Assembly: GCA_036365515.1 (NCBI GenBank)
Contig: CM070876.1
Span: 108,713,310 to 108,777,309, forward strand
Direction: 5' to 3'
DNA from: Torymus aiolomorphi
Taxonomy: Eukaryota > Arthropoda > Insecta > Hymenoptera > Torymidae
Length of the DNA: 64,000 nt
Shown here in pieces: positions 12,780-25,650 of the stretch. Every line of letters begins with the position of its first letter. Position 1 is the first letter of the stretch. The notes below the pieces were generated by a model. That model was not told the origin of the DNA, did no database searches, and was given only the letters and a program-made list of their open reading frames with translations. The position numbers were made by a program, and so were the translations under genes.

Positions 12780-15230
12780 GAAGAAATTCCCGTGATCAAA
12801 TTTTTAGGAATCGCATAGTCGCCAGAGACAGAATTTTTTAAAGTTATTTTTCAGGTGTTTTTAGCCGTTTTGCCCCACTTGCATCCCCCTGAAGGAAGGG
12901 TTCCGGATCGATTTTGGTCTCGGCAATTTTTTTATAAGTACTTCGTTAGCTCTCGAAGAAATTCCCGTGATCAAATTTTTAGGAATCGCATAGTCGCCAG
13001 AGACAGAATTTTTTAAAGTTATTTTTCAGGTGTTTTTAGCCGTTTTGCCCCACTTGCATCCCCCTGAAGGAAGGGTTCCGGATCGATTTTGGTCTCGGCA
13101 ATTTTTTTATAAGTATTTCGTTAGCTCTAGATGAAATTACCGTTATCAAATTTTTATGAATCGCATAGTCGCAGGAGACAGAATTTTTTTTAAATGTATT
13201 TTTCATGTCTTTTTAGCCGTTTTGCCCCGCTTGCATCCCCCTGATGGAAGGGTTCCGGATCGATTTTGGTCTCGACAATTTTTTTATAAGTATTTGATAA
13301 GCTCTTGAAGAAATTCCCGTGATCAAATTTTTAGGAATCGCATAGTCGCTAGAGATAGAATTTTTTAAACGTGCTTTTCATGTTTTTTTAGCCGTTTTGC
13401 CCCGCTTGCATCCCCCTGATGGAAGGGTTCCGGATCGATTTTGGTCTCGGTAATTTTTTTATAAGTATTTCGTTAGCTCTAGAAGAAATTACCGTTATCA
13501 AATTTTTAGGAATCGCATAGTCGCTAGAGACAGAATTTTTGAAAGTTATTTTTCATGTGTTTTTAGCCGTTTTGCCCCACTTGCATCCCCCTGAAGGAAG
13601 GGTTCCGGATCGATTTTGGTCTCGGCAATTTTTTTATAAGTATCTCGTTAGCTCTCGAAGAAATTCCCGTGATTAAATTTTTAGGAATCGCATAGTCGCC
13701 AGAGACAGAATTTTTTAAATTTATTTTTCAGGTGTTTTTAGCCGTTTTGCCCCACTTGCATCCCCCTGAAGGAAGGGTTCCGGATCGATTTCGGTCTCGG
13801 CAATTTTTTTATAAGTATTTCGTTAGCTCTCGAAGAAATTCCCGTGATTATATTTTTAGGAATCGCATAGTCGCCAGAGACAGAATTTTTTAAAGTTATT
13901 TTTCAGGTGTTTTTAGCCGTTTTGCCCCAATTGCATCCCCCTGAAGGAAGGGTTCCGGATCGATTTTGGTCTCGGCAATTTTTTTATAGGTATTTCGTTA
14001 GCTCTAGAAGAAACTACCGTTATCAAATTTTTAGGAATCGCATAGTCGCTAGAGACAGAATTTTTGAAAGTTATTTTTCATGTGTTTTTAGCCGTTTTGC
14101 CCCACTTGCATCCCCCTGAAGGAAAGGTTCCGGATCGATTTTGGTCTCGGCAATTTTTTTATAAGTATTTCGTTAGCTCTCGAAGAAATTCCCGTGATCA
14201 AATTTTTAGGAATCGCATAGTCGCCAGAGACAGAATTTTTAAAGTTATTTTTCAGGTGTTTTTAGCCGTTTTGCCCCACTTGCATCCCCCTGAAAGAAGG
14301 GTTCCGGATCGATTTTGGTCTCGGCAATTTTTTTATAAGTATTTCGTAAGCTCCCGAAGAAATTTCCGAGATCAAATTTTTAGGAATCGCATAGTCGCCA
14401 GAGACAGAATTTTTTAAATGTATTTTTCATGTCTATTTAGCCGTTTTGCCCCACTTTCATCCTCCTGAAGGAAGGGTTCCGGATCGATTTTGGTCTCGGC
14501 AATTTTTTTATAAGTATTTCGTTAGCTCTAGAAGAAATTACCGTTATCAAATTTTTAGGAATCGCATAGTCGCTAGAGACAGAATTTTTTTTAAATGTAT
14601 TTTTCATGTCTTTTTAGCCGTTTTGCCCCGCTTGCATCCCCCTGATGGAAGGGTTCCGGATCGATTTTGGTCTCGACAATTTTTTTATAAGTATTTGATA
14701 AGCTCTCGAAGAAATTCCCGTGATCAAATTTTTAGGAATCGCATAGTCGCTAGAGACAGAATTTTTTAAATGTATTTTTCTCATGTGTTTTTAGCCGTTT
14801 TGCCCCGCTTGCATCCCCCTGATGGAAGGGTTCCGGAACGATTTTGGTTTCGGTAATTTTTTTATAAGTATTTCGTTAGCTCTAGAAGAAATTACCGTTA
14901 TCAAATTTTTAGGAATCGCATAGTCGCTAGAGACAGAATTTTTGAAAGTTATTTTTCATGTGTTTTTAGCCGTTTTGCCCCACTTGCATCCCCCTGAAGG
15001 AAGGGTTCCGGATCGATTTTGGTCTCGGCAATTTTTTTATAAGTATTTTGTTAGCTCTAGAAGAAATTACCGTTATCAAATTTTTAGGAATCGCATAGTC
15101 GCCAGAGACAGAATTTTTTATATGTATTTTTCATGTCTTTTTAGCCGTTTTGCCCCGCTTGCATCCCCCTGAAGGAAGGGTCCCGGATCGATTTTGGTCT
15201 CGGCAATTTTTTTATAAGTATTTCGTTAGC
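12780..15230 (+). repeat. Satellite block B, copy 2
   Basis: This is the tandem-adjacent copy of 10,150-12,600. A further 1,054-bp (six-monomer) offset duplication links about 14,800-15,760 to 15,860-16,820. Near the array start, a 703-bp (four-monomer) duplication links about 1,270-1,900 to 1,970-2,600, for example CTCTAGATGA at 1,721 and 2,424. All offsets are whole numbers of monomers, as expected from unequal exchange in register. Confidence 0.85.
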
Positions 15231-16799
15231 TCTAGAAGAAATTACCGTAATCAAATTTTTAGGAATCGCATAGTCGCTAGAGACAGAATTTTTTTTAAAT
15301 GTATTTTTCATGTCTTTTTAACCGTTTTGCCCCGCTTGCATCCCCCTTATGGAAGGGTTCCGGATCGATTTTGGTCTCGACAATTTTTTTATAAGTATTT
15401 GATAAGCTCTCGAAGAAATTCCCGTGATCAAATTTTTAGGAATCGCATAGTCGCCAGACACAGAATTTTTTAAAGTTATTTTTCAGGTGTTTTTAGCCGT
15501 TTTGCCCCACTTGCATCCCCCTGAAGGAAGGGTTCCGGATCGATTTTGGTCTCGGCAATTTTTTTATAAGTATTTCGTTAGCTCTAGAAGAAATTACCGT
15601 TATCAAATTTTTAGGAATCGCATAGTCGCTAGAGGCAGAATTTTTTAAATGTATTTTTCTCATGTGTTTTTAGCCGTTTTGCCCCGCTTGCATCCCCCTG
15701 ATGGAAGGGTTCCGGATCGATTTTCGTCTCGGCAATTTTTTTATAAGTATTTCGTTAGCTCTCGAAGAAATTCCCGTGATCAAATTTTTAGGAATCGCAT
15801 AGTCGCCAGAGACAGAATTTTTTAAAGTTATTTTTCAGGTGTTTTTAGCCGTTTTGCCCCACTTGCATCCCCCTGATGGAAGGGTTCCGGAACGATTTTG
15901 GTTTCGGTAATTTTTTTATAAGTATTTCGTTAGCTCTAGAAGAAATTACCGTTATCAAATTTTTAGGAATCGCATAGTCGCTAGAGACAGAATTTTTGAA
16001 AGTTATTTTTCATGTGTTTTTAGCCGTTTTGCCCCACTTGCATCCCCCTGAAGGAAGGGTTCCGGATCGATTTTGGTCTCGGCAATTTTTTTATAAGTAT
16101 TTTGTTAGCTCTAGAAGAAATTACCGTTATCAAATTTTTAGGAATCGCATAGTCGCCAGAGACAGAATTTTTTATATGTATTTTTCATGTCTTTTTAGCC
16201 GTTTTGCCCCGCTTGCATCCCCCTGAAGGAAGGGTCCCGGATCGATTTTGGTCTCGGCAATTTTTTTATAAGTATTTCGTTAGCTCTAGAAGAAATTACC
16301 GTAATCAAATTTTTAGGAATCGCATAGTCGCTAGAGACAGAATTTTTTTTAAATGTATTTTTCATGTCTTTTTAACCGTTTTGCCCCGCTTGCATCCCCC
16401 TTATGGAAGGGTTCCGGATCGATTTTGGTCTCGACAATTTTTTTATAAGTATTTGATAAGCTCTCGAAGAAATTCCCGTGATCAAATTTTTAGGAATCGC
16501 ATAGTCGCCAGACACAGAATTTTTTAAAGTTATTTTTCAGGTGTTTTTAGCCGTTTTGCCCCACTTGCATCCCCCTGAAGGAAGGGTTCCGGATCGATTT
16601 TGGTCTCGGCAATTTTTTTATAAGTATTTCGTTAGCTCTAGAAGAAATTACCGTTATCAAATTTTTAGGAATCGCATAGTCGCTAGAGGCAGAATTTTTT
16701 AAATGTATTTTTCTCATGTGTTTTTAGCCGTTTTGCCCCGCTTGCATCCCCCTGATGGAAGGGTTCCGGATCGATTTTCGTCTCGGCAATTTTTTTATA

Positions 16800-19700
16800 A
16801 GTATTTCGTTAGCTCTCGAAGAAATTCCCGTGATCAAATTTTTAGGAATCGCATAGTCGCCAGAGACAGAATTTTTTAAAGTTATTTTTCAGGTGTTTTT
16901 AGCCGTTTTGCCCCACTTGCATCCCCCTGAAGGAAGGGTTCCGGATCGATTTTGGTCTCGGCAATTTTTTTATAAGTATTTCGTTAGCTCTCGAAGAAAT
17001 TCCCGTGATCAAATTTTTAGGAATCGCATAGTCGCCAAAGACAGAATTTTTTAAAGTTATTTTTCAGGTGTTTTTAGCCGTTTTGCCCCACTTGCATCCC
17101 CCTGAAGGAAGGGTTCCGGATCGATTTTGGTCTCGGCAATTTTTTTATAAGTATTTCGTTAGCTCTCGAAGAAATTCCCGTGATCAAATTTTTAGGAATC
17201 GCATAGTCGCCAGAGACAGAATTTTTTAAAGTTATTTTTCAGGTGTTTTTAGCCGTTTTGCCCCACTTGCATCCCCCTGAAGGAAGGGTTCCGGATCGAT
17301 TTTGGTCTCGGCAATTTTTTTATAAGTATTTCGTTAGCTCTCGAAGAAATTCCCGTGATCAAATTTTTAGGAATCGCATAGTCGCCAAAGACAGAATTTT
17401 TTAAAATTATTTTTCAGGTGTTTTTAGCCGTTTTGCCCCACTTGCATCCCCCTGAAGGAAGGGTTCCGGATCGATTTTGGTCTCGGCAATTTTTTTATAA
17501 GTATTTCGTTAGCTCTAGAAGAAATTACCGTTATCAAATTTTTAGGAATCGCATAGTCGCTAGAGGCAGAATTTTTTAAATGTATTTTTCTCATGTGTTT
17601 TTAGCCGTTTTGCCCCGCTTGCATCCCCCTGATGGAAGGGTTCCGGATCGATTTTCGTCTCGGCAATTTTTTTATAAGTATTCCGTTAGCTCCAGAAGAA
17701 ATTACCGTTATCAAATTTTTAGGAATCGCATAGTCGCTAGAGACAGAATTTTTGAAAGTTATTTTTCATGTGTTTTTAGCCGTTTTGCCCCACTTGCATC
17801 CCCCTGAAGGAAGGGTTCCGGATCGATTTTGGTCTCGGCAATTTTTTTATAAGTATTTCGTTAGCTCTCGAAGAAATTCCCGTGATAAAATTTTTAGGAA
17901 TCGCATAGTCGCTAGAGACAGAATTTTTTAAATGTATTTTTCTCATGTGTTTTTAGCCGTTTTGCCCCGCTTGCATCCCCCTGATGGAAGGGTTCCGGAT
18001 CTATTTTGGTCTCGGCAATTTTTTTATAAGTATTTCGTTGGCTCTAGAAGAAATTACCGTTATCAAATTTTTAGGAATCGCATAGTCGCTAGAGACAGAA
18101 TTTTTGAAAGTTATTTTTCATGTGTTTTTAGCCGTTTTGCCCCACTTGCATCCCCCTGAAGGAAAGGTTCCGGATCGATTTTGGTCTCGGCAATTTTTTT
18201 ATAAGTATTTCGTTAGCTCTCGAAGAAATTCCCGTGATCAAATTTTTAGGAATCGCATAGTCGCCAGAGACAGAATTTTTTAAAGTTATTTTTCAGGTGT
18301 TTTTAGCCGTTTTGCCCCACTTGCATCCCCCTGAAGGAAGGGTTCCGGATCGATTTTGGTCTCGGCAATTTTTTTATAAGTGTTTCGTTAGCTCTCGAAG
18401 AAATTCCCGTGATCAAATTTTTAGGAATCGCATAGTCGCCAGAGACAGAATTTTTTAAAGTCATTTTTCATGTCTATTTAGCCGTTTTGCCCCACTTTCA
18501 TCCCCCTGAAGGAAGGGTTCCGGATCGATTTTGGTCTCGGCAATTTTTTTATAAGTATTTCGTTAGCTCTAGAAGAAATTACCGTTATCAAATTTTTAGG
18601 AATCGCATAGTCGCTAGAGACAGAATTTTTTTTAAATGTATTTTTCATGTCTTTTTAGCCGTTTTGCCCCGCTTGCATCCCCCTGATGGAAGGGTTCCGG
18701 ATCGATTTTGGTCTCGACAATTTTTTTATAAGTATTTGATAAGCTCTCGAAGAAATTCCCGTGATCAAATTTTTAGGAATCGCATAGTCGCTAGAGACAG
18801 AATTTTTTAAATGTATTTTTCTCATGTGTTTTTAGCCGTTTTGCCCCGCTTGCATCCCCCTGATGGAAGGGTTCCGGATCGATTTTGGTTTCGGTAATTT
18901 TTTTATAAGTATTTCGTTAGCTCTAGAAGAAATTACCGTTATCAAATTTTTAGGAATCGCATAGTCGCTAGAGACAGAATTTTTGAAAGTTATTTTTCAT
19001 GTGTTTTTAGCCGTTTTGCCCCACTTGCATCCCCCTGAAGGAAGGGTTCCGGATCGATTTTGGTCTCGGCAATTTTTTTATAAGTATTTCGTTAGCTCTA
19101 GAAGAAATTACCGTTATCAAATTTTTAGGAATCGCATAGTCGCCAGAGACAGAATTTTTTATATGTATTTTTCATGTCTTTTTAGCCGTTTTGCCCCGCT
19201 TGCATCCCCCTGAAGGAAGGGTCCCGGATCGATTTTGGTCTCGGCAATTTTTTTATAAGTATTTCGTTAGCTCTAGAAGAAATTACCGTTATCAAATTTT
19301 TAGGAATCGCATAGTCGCTAGAGACAGAATTTTTTTTAAATGTATTTTTCATGTCTTTTTAACCGTTTTGCCCCGCTTGCATCCCCCTTATGGAAGGGTT
19401 CTGGATCGATTTTGGTCTCGACAATTTTTTTATAAGTATTTGATAAGCTCTCGAAGAAATTCCCGTGATCAAATTTTTAGGAATCGCATAGTCGCCAGAG
19501 ACAGAATTTTTTAAAGTTATTTTTCAGGTGTTTTTAGCCGTTTTGCCCCACTTGCATCCCCCTGAAGGAAGGGTTCCGGATCGATTTTGGTCTCGGCAAT
19601 TTTTTTATAAGTATTTCGTTAGCTCTAGAAGAAATTACCGTTATCAAATTTCTAGCAATCGCATAGTCGCTAGAGGCAGAATTTTTTAAATGTATTTTTC

Positions 19701-21700
19701 TCATGTGTTTTTAGCCGTTTTGCCCCGCTTGCATCCCCCTGATGGAAGGGTTCCGGATCGATTTTCGTCTCGGCAATTTTTTTATAAGTATTTCGTTAGC
19801 TCTCGAAGAAATTCCCGTGATAAAATTTTTAGGAATCGCATAGTCGCTAGAGACAGAATTTTTTAAATGTATTTTTCTCATGTGTTTTTAGCCGTTTTGC
19901 CCCGCTTGCATCCCCCTGATGGAAGGGTTCCGGATCTATTTTGGTCTCGGCAATTTTTTTATAAGTACTTCGTTGGCTCTAGAAGAAATTACCGTTATCA
20001 AATTTTCAGGAATCGCATAGTCGCTAGAGACAGAATTTTTGAAAATTATTTTTCATGTGTTTTTAGCCGTTTCGCCCCACTTGCATCCCCCTGAAGGAAA
20101 GGTTCCGGATCGATTTTGGTCTCGGCAATTTTTTTATAAGTATTTCGTTAGCTCTCGAAGAAATTCCCGTGATCAAATTTTTAGGAATCGCATAGTCGCC
20201 AGAGACAGAATTTTTTAAAATTATTTTTCAGGTGTTTTTAGCCGTTTTGCCCCACTTGCATCCCCCTGAAGGAAGGGTTCCGGATCGATTTTGGTCTCGG
20301 CAATTTTTTTATAAGTATTTCGTTAGCTCTCGAAGAAATTCCCGTGATCAAATTTTTAGGAATCGCATAGTCGCCAGAGACAGAATTTTTTAAAGTTATT
20401 TTTCAGGTGTTTTTAGCCGTTTTGCCCCACTTGCATCCTCCTGAAGGAAGGGTTCCGGATCGATTTTGGTCTCGGCAATTTTTTTATAAGTATTTCGTAA
20501 GCTCTCGAAGAAATTTCCGTGATCAAATTTTTAGGAATCGCATAGTCGCCAGAGACAGAATTTTTTAAATGTATTTTTCATGTCTTTTTAGCCGTTTTGC
20601 CCCACTTTCATCCCCCTGAAGGAAGGGTTCCGGATCGATTTTGGTCACGGCAATTTTTTTATAAGTATTTCGTTAGCTCTAGAAGAAATTACCGTTATCA
20701 AATTTTTAGGAATCGCAGAGTCGCTAGAGACAGAATTTTTTAAAGTTATTTTTCATGTCTTTCTAGCCGTTTTGCCCCGCTTGCATCCCCCGAAGGAAGG
20801 GTTCCGGATCGATTTTGGTCTCGGCAATTTTTGTATGAGTATTTGGTAAGCTCTTGAAGAAATTCCCGTGATAAAATTTTTAGGAATCGCATAGTCGCTA
20901 GAGACAGAATTTTTTTTAAATGTATTTTCATGTCTTTTTAGCCGTTTTGCCCCGCTTGCATCCCCCTGATGGAAGGGTTCCGGATCGATTTTGGTCTCGA
21001 CAATTTTTTTATAAGTATTTGATAAGCTCTAGAAGAAATTCCAGTAATCAAATTTTTAGGAATCGCATAGTCGCTAGAGACAGAATTTTTGAAAGTTATT
21101 TTTCATGTGTTTTTAGCCGTTTTGCCCCACTTGCATCCCCCTGAAGGAAGGGTTCCGGATCGATTTTGGTCTCGGCAATTTTTTTATAAGTATTTCGTTA
21201 GCTCTCGAAGAAATTCCCGTGATAAAATTTTTAGGAATCGCATAGTCGCTAGAGACAGAATTTTTTAAATGTATTTTTCTCATGTGTTTTTAGCCGTTTT
21301 GCCCCGCTTGCATCCCCTGATGGAAGGGTTCCGGATCTATTTTGGTCTCGGCAATTTTTTTATAAGTATTTCGTTGGCTCTAGAAGAAATTACCGTTATC
21401 AAATTTTTAGGAATCGCATAGTCGCTAGAGACAGAATTTTTGAAAGTTATTTTTCATGTGTTTTTAGCCGTTTTGCCCCACTTGCATCCCCCTGAAGGAA
21501 AGGTTCCGGATCGATTTTGGTCTCGGCAATTTTTTTATAAGTATTTCGTTAGCTCTCGAAGAAATTCCCGTGATCAAATTTTTAGGAATCGCATAGTCGC
21601 CAGAGACAGAATTTTTTAAAGTTATTTTTCAGGTGTTTTTAGCCGTTTTGCCCCACTTGCATCCCCCTGAAGGAAGGGTTCCGGATCGATTTTGGTCTCG
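16800..21700 (+). repeat. Satellite block A, copy 2
   Basis: This is the second copy of the roughly 5-kb block at 5,400-10,300, with monomer types in the same order. Immediately upstream, copy 1 has one more CAGGTG-type monomer than this region, which marks where the blocks stop aligning. Confidence 0.85.
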
Positions 21701-24700
21701 GCAATTTTTTTATAAGTATTTCGTTAGCTCTCGAAGAAATTCCCGTGATCAAATTTTTAGGAATCGCATAGTCGCCAGAGACAGAATTTTTTAAAGTTAT
21801 TTTTCAGGTGTTTTTAGCCGTTTTGCCCCACTTGCATCCCCCTGAAGGAAGGGTTCCGGATCGATTTTGGTCTCGGCAATTTTTTTATAAGTATTTCGTT
21901 AGCTCTCGAAGAAATTCCCGTGATCAAATTTTTAGGAATCGCATAGTCGCCAAAGACAGAATTTTTTAAAGTTATTTTTCAGGTGTTTTTAGCCGTTTTG
22001 CCCCACTTGCATCCCCCTGAAGGAAGGGTTCCGGATCGATTCTGGTCTCGGCAATTTTTTTATAAGTATTTCGTTAGCTCTCGAAGAAATTCCCGTGATC
22101 AAATTTTTAGGAATCGCATAGTCGCCAGAGACAGAATTTTTTAAAGTTATTTTTCAGGTGTTTTTAGCCGTTTTGCCCCACTTGCATCCCCCTGAAGGAA
22201 GGGTTCCGGATCGATTTTGGTCTCGGCAATTTTTTTATAAGTATTTCGTTAGCACTCGAAGAAATTCCCGTGATCAAATTTTTAGGAATCGCATAGTCGC
22301 CAAAGACAGAATTTTTTAAAGTTATTTTTCAGGTGTTTTTAGCCGTTTTGCCCCACTTGCATCCCCCTGAAGGAAGGGTTCCGGATCGATTTTGGTCTCG
22401 GCAATTTTTTTATAAGTATTTCGTTAGCTCTAGAAGAAATTACCGTTATCAAATTTTTAGGAATCGCATAGTCGCTAGAGGCAGAATTTTTTAAATGTAT
22501 TTTTCTCATGTGTTTTTAGCCGTTTTGCCCCGCTTGCATCCCCCTGATGGAAGGGTTCCGGATCGATTTTCATCTCGGCAATTTTTTTATAAGTATTTCG
22601 TTAGCTCCAGAAGAAATTACCGTTATCAAATTTTTAGGAATCGCATAGTCGCTAGAGACAGAATTTTTGAAAGTTATTTTTCATGTGTTTTTAGCCGTTT
22701 TGCCCCACTTGCATCCCCCTGAAGGAAAGGTTCCGGATCGATTTTGGTCTCGGCAATTTTTTTATAAGTATTTCGTTAGCTCTCGAAGAAATTCCCGTGA
22801 TCAAATTTTTAGGAATCGCATAGTCGCCAGAGACAGAATTTTTTAAAGTTATTTTTCAGGTGTTTTTAGCCGTTTTGCCCCACTTGCATCCCCCTGAAGG
22901 AAGGGTTCCGGATCGATTTTGGTCTCGGCAATTTTTTTATAAGTATTTCGTTAGCTCTCGAAGAAATTCCCGTGATCAAATTTTTAGGAATCGCATAGTC
23001 GCCAGAGACAGAATTTTTTAAAGTCATTTTTCAGGTGTTTTTAGCCGTTTTGCCCCACTTGCATCTCCCTGAAGGAAGGGTTCCGGATCGATTTTGGTCT
23101 CGGCAATTTTTTTGTAAGTATTTCGTAAGCTCTCGAAGAAATTTCCGTGATCAAATTTTTAGGAATCGCATAGTCGCCAGAGACAGAATTTTTTAAATGT
23201 ATTTTTCATGTCTTTTTAGCCGTTTTGCCCCACTTTCATCCCCCTGAAGGAAGGGTTCCGGATCGATTTTGGTCACGGCAATTTTTTTATAAGTATTTCG
23301 TTAGCTCTAGAAGAAATTACCGTTATCAAATTTTTAGGAATCGCAGAGTCGCTAGAGACAGAATTTTTTAAAGTTATTTTTCATGTCTTTCTAGCCGTTT
23401 TGCCCCGCTTGCATCCCCCTGAAGGAAGGGTTCCGGATCGATTTTGGTCTCGGCAATTTTTTTATAAGTATTTCGTTAGCTCTAGAAGAAATTACCGTTA
23501 CCAAATTTTTAGGAATCACATAGTCGCTAGAGACAGAATTTTTTATATGTATTTTTCATGTCTTTTTAGCCGTTTTGCCCCGCTTGCATCCCCCGAAGGA
23601 AGGGTTCCGGATCGATTTTGGTCTCGGCAATTTTTGTATGAGTATTTGGTAAGCTCTTGAAGAAATTCCCGTGATAAAATTTTTAGGAATCACATAGTCG
23701 CTAGAGACAGAATTTTTTATATGTATTTTTCATGTCTTTTTAGCCGTTTTGCCCCGCTTGCATCCCCCGAAGGAAGGGTTCCGGATCGATTTTGGTCTCG
23801 GCAATTTTTGTATGAGTATTTGGTAAGCTCTTGAAGAAATTCCCGTGATAAAATTTTTAGGAATCGCATAGTCGCTAGAGACAGAATTTTTTAAATGTAT
23901 TTTTCATGTCTTTTTAGCCGTTTTGCCCCGCTTGCATCCCCCTGAAGGAAGGGTTCCGGATCGATTTTCGTCTCGGCAATTTTTTTATAAGTATTTCGTT
24001 AGCTCTAGAAGAAATTAACGTGATCAAATTTTTAGGAATCGCATAGTCGCTAGAGACAGAATTTTTTAAATGTATTTTTTAAAGGTATTTTTCATGTGTT
24101 TTTAGCCGTTTTGCCGCACTTGCATCCCCCTGATGGAAGGGTTCCGGATCGATTTTGGTCTCGGCAATTTTTTTATAAGTATTTCGTTAGCTCTAGAAGA
24201 AATTACCGTTATCAAATTTTTGTGAATCGCATAGTCGCTAGAGACAGAATTTTTGAAAGTTATTTTTCATGTGTTTTTAGCCGTTTTGCCCCACTTGCAT
24301 CCCCCTGAAGGAAGGGTTCCGGATCGATTTTGGTCTCGGCAATTTTTTTATAAGTATTTCGTTAGCTCTTGAAGAAATTCCCGTGATCAAATTTTTAGGA
24401 ATCGCATAGTCGCCAGAGACAGAATTTTTTAAAGTTATTTTTCAGGTGTATTTAGCCGTTTTGCCCCGCTTGCATCCCCCTGAAGGAAGGGTTCCGGATC
24501 GATTTTGGTCTCGGCAATTTTTTTATAAGTATTTCGTTAGCTTTAGAAGAAATTACCGTTATCAAATTTTTAGGAATCGCATAGTTGCTAGAGACAGAAT
24601 TTTTTTTAAATGTATTTTTCATGTCTTTTTAGCCGTTTTGCCCCGCTTGCATCCCCCTGATGGAAGGGTTCCGGATCGATTTTGGTCTCGACAATTTTTT

Positions 24701-24930
24701 TATAAGTATTTGATAAGCTCTTGAAGAAATTCCCGTGATAAAATTTTTAGGAATCGCGTAGTCGCTAGAGATAGAATTTTTTAAAGGTATTTTTTATGTG
24801 TTTTTAGCCGTTTTGCCCCACTTGCATCCCCCGGAGGAAGGGTTCCCGATCGATTTGGTCTCGGCAATTTTTTTATTAGTATTTGGTAAGCTCTTGAAGA
24901 AATTCCCGTGTTAAAATTTTTAGGAAATTC

Positions 24931-25150
24931 ATAAGCTGTTAAAATATAAATTTTTTTATCATGTATTATCTTGTGAGGGTGGTTTGGGGGCTGATTTTGG
25001 GGGATGATCACTTCGGAAATAACTTATATCGCTGTTTCTATTGGTTTTATGCATATATCTAACAGATAATATAAAAAAAACCGATTTTGGGAATATTCGA
25101 TTTTTCGTTCATGATGAACGTTCAGAACTTCAAACACATGAATTTTCTGC
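24931..25150 (+). repeat. Repeat A, forward copy at the satellite edge
   Basis: This non-satellite sequence begins where the array decays. It includes a G-rich stretch (GGTGGTTTGGGGGCTGATTT) and an inverted AACGTTC box. Its reverse complement is found, diverged but clearly alignable, at 33,458-33,640, again directly abutting satellite-related DNA. It looks like a fixed flank or edge module of the satellite, or part of a dispersed element that carries satellite monomers. An 85-residue open frame that starts inside it (25,041-25,298) is unlike anything I recognise and is probably chance. Confidence 0.75.
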
Positions 25151-25650
25151 CAATTTTGAAGGACTTTCATCCATTATATTTGGATTTATCCCTAAAACTA
25201 CTGTTAAAATAGTATTTAATTCAAAACACTCCAACCGTCTCAAATTTTTTTGCATCTTTCAGGGATTTAAAGTTCATATTTGTAGCACAGAATACTGAAA
25301 ATTGTTCGAAAGGTAATTATTTTTAAATTAATATTTTTTTTTATACGGTCAAATTGAGTAAATTTAAAATAAAAACAATAAAAGTATATTAAATTTTAAT
25401 AACATTTGAATCTTCAACTAAACATATAAAAATCAAATCACTTAAACTGCACGAAGAAAAGTTTCTAAATTTGTTCCAGAATATGTAGAAACAAAAGTCA
25501 GAAAGGTGCAAAAAAATTTCTAACAGTCGAAACATTTTGAATATCATAAAATGAAGTTATTAGAAAAATGCATTTAAAGATAAACATCATTTAAAAGTAA
25601 TACTTACCGCTGGTGACAGGTTTGGTTATATTGCCTGCCTTATTTTTAGC
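25151..25650. other. AT-rich gap, nothing recognised
   Basis: This AT-rich DNA between repeat A and the Mutator-like gene has no supported feature. A splice-donor-like CAGCG/GTAAGTA in minus orientation lies at about 25,605, downstream of the transposase stop. I do not assign it a role. Confidence 0.5.

Larger units (their letters stand above)
1..24930 (+). repeat. Tandem satellite array, ~175-bp monomer
   Basis: The segment is an uninterrupted head-to-tail array of one monomer. The anchor GTTCCGGATC recurs at 91, 266, 441 and 616, giving 175-bp steps; other monomers are 174-178 bp, so the array holds roughly 142 copies. Each monomer has a conserved core (GGTTCCGGATCGATTT, then a T-run and TATAAGTATTTCG) and a variable part. 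In the variable part, CAGGTG, CATGTC or TCTCATGTG precedes the TTTAGCC box, CCCCACTT alternates with CCCCGCTT, and CCGTGATC alternates with CCGTTATC. Combinations of these variants mark monomer types and recur in long blocks. The array runs off the left edge, and its last monomer (24,781-24,930) is degenerate. The monomer is near nucleosome-repeat length, which is common for centromeric or pericentromeric satellites, but a centromeric role is inference. Short open frames inside it are a by-product of repetition, not genes. Confidence 0.98.

Noticed and set aside
1..24930. CRISPR-like direct repeat array
   Set aside because: Units are contiguous 175-bp monomers with no unique spacers, in a eukaryotic context.
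571..25011. Dozens of 60-124-residue open frames through the first 25 kb, some with near-identical proteins
   Set aside because: They follow the satellite monomer on both strands, shift frame because 175 is not a multiple of three, and vary with satellite variants. No start context or family motif.
25041..25298. 85-residue frame after the satellite array
   Set aside because: It starts inside repeat A, its inverted partner at 33.5 kb does not keep the frame, and it is unlike any family I know.
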